From Candidatus Omnitrophota bacterium (GTDB taxonomy: Bacteria > Omnitrophota > Gorgyraeia > Zapsychrales > Zapsychraceae), in NCBI GenBank assembly GCA_020430005.1, contig JAGQKQ010000087.1, forward strand, positions 1 through 7,369: a stretch of 7,369 nt of DNA, in the 5' to 3' direction. Numbering within the stretch: the first letter of the stretch is position 1; the number at the start of each line of letters is the position of its first letter. The notes under the pieces were generated by a model. It had not been told where the DNA came from, did not search any database, and was given only the letters and a program-made list of their open reading frames with translations. Positions 5,757 to 7,369 of the stretch are shown in pieces. Position numbers and translations under genes: made by a program.

Positions 5757-6152
5757 ATGAAGGCGTTAAGAAACCAGAAAGGATTTGCTTCGTTTGTTGA
5801 AGTTGTGGTTACGGCCATCATTTTTGTTTTGGCTGCCGTAGGAATTCTGGCTTCGTTGAGTATGATTCAGCCGCAGGGGACAGAGTCAACGGAGAAATTG
5901 GAAGCCGCTTATATGGCCAAAGGATTTATGGAAGAATTGCGTACAACAGTGACAGCTGATTCCTGGAACGATACAAGTGGAGATTTATGGCCAACCGGAG
6001 GCACACCAAAAACAACAACTGTCACAGGGCCCAGCGGTAAGACTTATACAATTACCTATGAGGTCACTGAGATTACGGCCAATCCTGATTCCGGTAACGC
6101 GTATCCTGCGGATATTCGTCCACGGCGTGTGGATGTTTCTATTGACTATTAA
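5757..6152 (+). CDS. Minor prepilin, PilV/GspI-like
   Basis: The product has 131 residues from the ATG at 5757. This start is preferred because CGGAGG (5746-5751) precedes it at good spacing and the prepilin leader MKALRNQKG begins there; an in-frame ATG at 5697 would overlap the previous gene by 46 bases and add a non-pilin extension. Gly9 would be the cleavage point, then FASFVEVVVTAIIF. The conserved Glu is residue 15, that is mature position 6 instead of the usual 5. The helix continues to about residue 35. The middle segment with EAAYMAKGFMEELR and the C-terminal RRVDVSIDY fit PilV/GspI-type minor pilins, which join other minor pilins to prime assembly. No cysteine is present. The assignment within the minor pilin class rests on order and general pattern. 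Confidence 0.82.
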   Translation: MKALRNQKGFASFVEVVVTAIIFVLAAVGILASLSMIQPQGTESTEKLEAAYMAKGFMEELRTTVTADSWNDTSGDLWPTGGTPKTTTVTGPSGKTYTITYEVTEITANPDSGNAYPADIRPRRVDVSIDY

Positions 6153-6175
6153 AAATAGGATAAGGGGATTTCCTT

Positions 6176-6784
6176 ATGAAATCGCTACTTAATAAAAATG
6201 GATTAACCCTCACCGAATTGCTGGTAGCATCTATTATGATTGCCATTGTTATGGTTGGAGTCGCTTCTTTTGGCTCCAACATTAAAGGGATGCAGGCTTC
6301 ATCGGGCCGGTCCAGCCTGGTCGGGCTATCAACGGTTTCAGCATTGGCCCAGCTTCGCGCGGATATAGAATCCGCTGTTGGGGATTCATCCAGTATGGGG
6401 GTGGTGAGTAGTAAATCGGCGGCTAATGGTCAACTGTGTCTGCGTCAAGAAGGAGGATCTCCTGCGACTCCGGACGATTATACGGATGATACCTGGGTGT
6501 GTTATACTCACGTGAATAGTTATGATATTTTCCGATGTGATGGATTGGCCTCTGCAGTGACAGATTGTACGAGTACTGGATCTTCAACGTTTTTTTTCAG
6601 TTTTCCAGCTCCAAGCCCAACAACAGCATCTTTCTTTAATGTTGATATGACGGGAGGTGCTTTTCAGTTTGTCGAAGTGACATTAACAGGAAGAACGGAC
6701 ACGGCATCAACAGTAAATCCAATGACAAATCCTGAAAAGCAAATGATTACACGGATCAGTCCTATATCGCATTCCCGCCAATAA
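6176..6784 (+). CDS. Minor prepilin, PilW/GspJ-like
   Basis: The product has 202 residues, longer than the other four, as is usual for PilW/GspJ-type minor pilins. The leader MKSLLNKNG ends at Gly9, the mature protein would begin with Leu10, and Glu14 is mature Glu5 in LTLTELLVAS. The hydrophobic helix runs to about residue 33. The helical segment after it (LVGLSTVSALAQLRADIESAV) and the later beta-rich part with FQFVEVTLTGR fit this family. Four cysteines are spread in the middle (LCLRQ, WVCYTH, FRCDGL, TDCTST), possibly two disulfides. AAGGGG at 6162-6167 is the ribosome-binding site, and the gene starts 23 bases after the PilV-like gene. It is the last pilin gene of the cluster; no PilX- or PilY1-like gene follows. 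Confidence 0.82.
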   Translation: MKSLLNKNGLTLTELLVASIMIAIVMVGVASFGSNIKGMQASSGRSSLVGLSTVSALAQLRADIESAVGDSSSMGVVSSKSAANGQLCLRQEGGSPATPDDYTDDTWVCYTHVNSYDIFRCDGLASAVTDCTSTGSSTFFFSFPAPSPTTASFFNVDMTGGAFQFVEVTLTGRTDTASTVNPMTNPEKQMITRISPISHSRQ

Positions 6785-6810
6785 ATTTCTAAAGAAGGTC
6801 TGCCATATCC

Positions 6811-7369
6811 ATGAACAGATTTTACACCGAACACGATATTTCCCTATCAAAGGTTATCCATCTTACCGACAAGGACGAAGTGCATCATATTAAGAATGTC
6901 TTGAGATTGAAACCTGAGCAGAATATCTTTTTATTCAACGGTCAGTATATCGAGGCGGAAGCAAAAATTCTTACGATTAGTAAAAGCGATATAAGATTAT
7001 CTATTGAAAAAGTTTGGCAGCATGATGTTCAGTATCCATTAATCACGCTTGTTTGCGCGATTCCCAAAAAGAGCAAGTTTGAATTAATTATTGAAAAGGC
7101 CACTGAAGCCGGGGCACATGATATTATTCCGGTGATCACTGATCATAGTGATGTAAAAATGAAGACGCTGACAGCTGTTAAAACGAAGAGGTATAATATG
7201 GTGGCCTTAAACGCGGCCAAACAGTCGCAAAGATATTCTATCCCGGAAATTCATGCGGTTGCTTCCTTAAAGAAAGTTGTAGAATCTTTGCATTCAACGC
7301 ATGCCTTGTTAGTTGCGGGATTAAACGGCGAACGTCAGCCGATTTTGACGGCTCTGCCGCAATTGACCC
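6811..7369 (+). CDS. rsmE: 16S rRNA (uracil-1498-N3)-methyltransferase RsmE, 3'-truncated by the window end
   Basis: RsmE methylates N3 of U1498 in 16S rRNA using S-adenosylmethionine. The frame runs from ATG at 6811 to the window end without a stop, giving 186 residues of a protein usually near 240. The N-terminal PUA-like domain shows MNRFYTEHDI, then HHIKNVLRLKPEQNIFLFNG at about residues 25-44. The start of the SPOUT methyltransferase domain follows: CAIPKKSKFELIIEKATEAG, with DIIPVITDHS, and NAAKQSQRYSIPEI in place of the common AxEQSxR motif. The C-terminal SAM-binding knot lies outside the window. The start lies 26 bases after the PilW-like gene without a terminator between them, so it may be co-transcribed. 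The only purine-rich site, AAGAAGG (6792-6798), is 12 bases from the ATG, rather far. Confidence 0.92.
   Translation, partial: MNRFYTEHDISLSKVIHLTDKDEVHHIKNVLRLKPEQNIFLFNGQYIEAEAKILTISKSDIRLSIEKVWQHDVQYPLITLVCAIPKKSKFELIIEKATEAGAHDIIPVITDHSDVKMKTLTAVKTKRYNMVALNAAKQSQRYSIPEIHAVASLKKVVESLHSTHALLVAGLNGERQPILTALPQLT

Noticed and set aside
1..7369. CRISPR array, insertion sequence, integrase or tRNA
   Set aside because: No regularly spaced repeats, transposase or integrase motifs, or tRNA-like fold were seen on either strand.

Overview
The window is one locus for a type IV pilus (or closely related type II secretion-like) machine, read entirely on the + strand and followed by the start of a housekeeping rRNA methyltransferase gene. 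In order it holds: the C-terminal part of a secretin (outer-membrane pore, 5' end outside the window); a PilB/GspE-type assembly ATPase; a PilC/GspF-type inner-membrane platform protein; a 331-base non-coding leader; five prepilin-like genes (three short pilins, a PilV/GspI-like protein and a PilW/GspJ-like protein); and a 3'-truncated rsmE.

The most informative stretch is the leader at 4076-4406. It contains, in order, a near-consensus sigma70 promoter with an extended -10, a fold and conserved core that I read as a class I cyclic-di-GMP (GEMM-I) riboswitch, and a U8-tailed intrinsic terminator, all ahead of the first pilin. This implies that transcription of the pilin genes is controlled separately from the machinery genes by c-di-GMP attenuation. 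The ATPase also carries, at its N-terminus, two 24-residue motifs separated by five residues, which is the architecture of the c-di-GMP-binding MshEN domain. The second messenger may therefore act on this machine twice: on pilin supply through RNA, and on the motor through protein.

The secretin and ATPase genes are one base apart and the ATPase and PilC genes are 21 bases apart, so these three look like one operon. The pilin genes follow with gaps of 85, 9, 14 and 23 bases. The 85-base gap after the first pilin holds a long hairpin that probably lowers read-through, which would make the first pilin the most abundant subunit. The five prepilins differ in their cleavage sites and cysteine patterns: one has Ala instead of Gly before the cleavage point, and one has its conserved Glu shifted by one residue.

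The organism is a diderm bacterium, because a secretin needs an outer membrane. DNA is moderately AT-leaning with standard codon use. The mix of an MshEN-type PilB, several short GspG-like pilins and a GEMM-I switch would fit a deltaproteobacterial-type lineage or a candidate diderm phylum such as Omnitrophota or Elusimicrobiota. That placement is an impression, not something the sequence proves. No prepilin peptidase, PilT, or PilM/N/O gene lies within the window.
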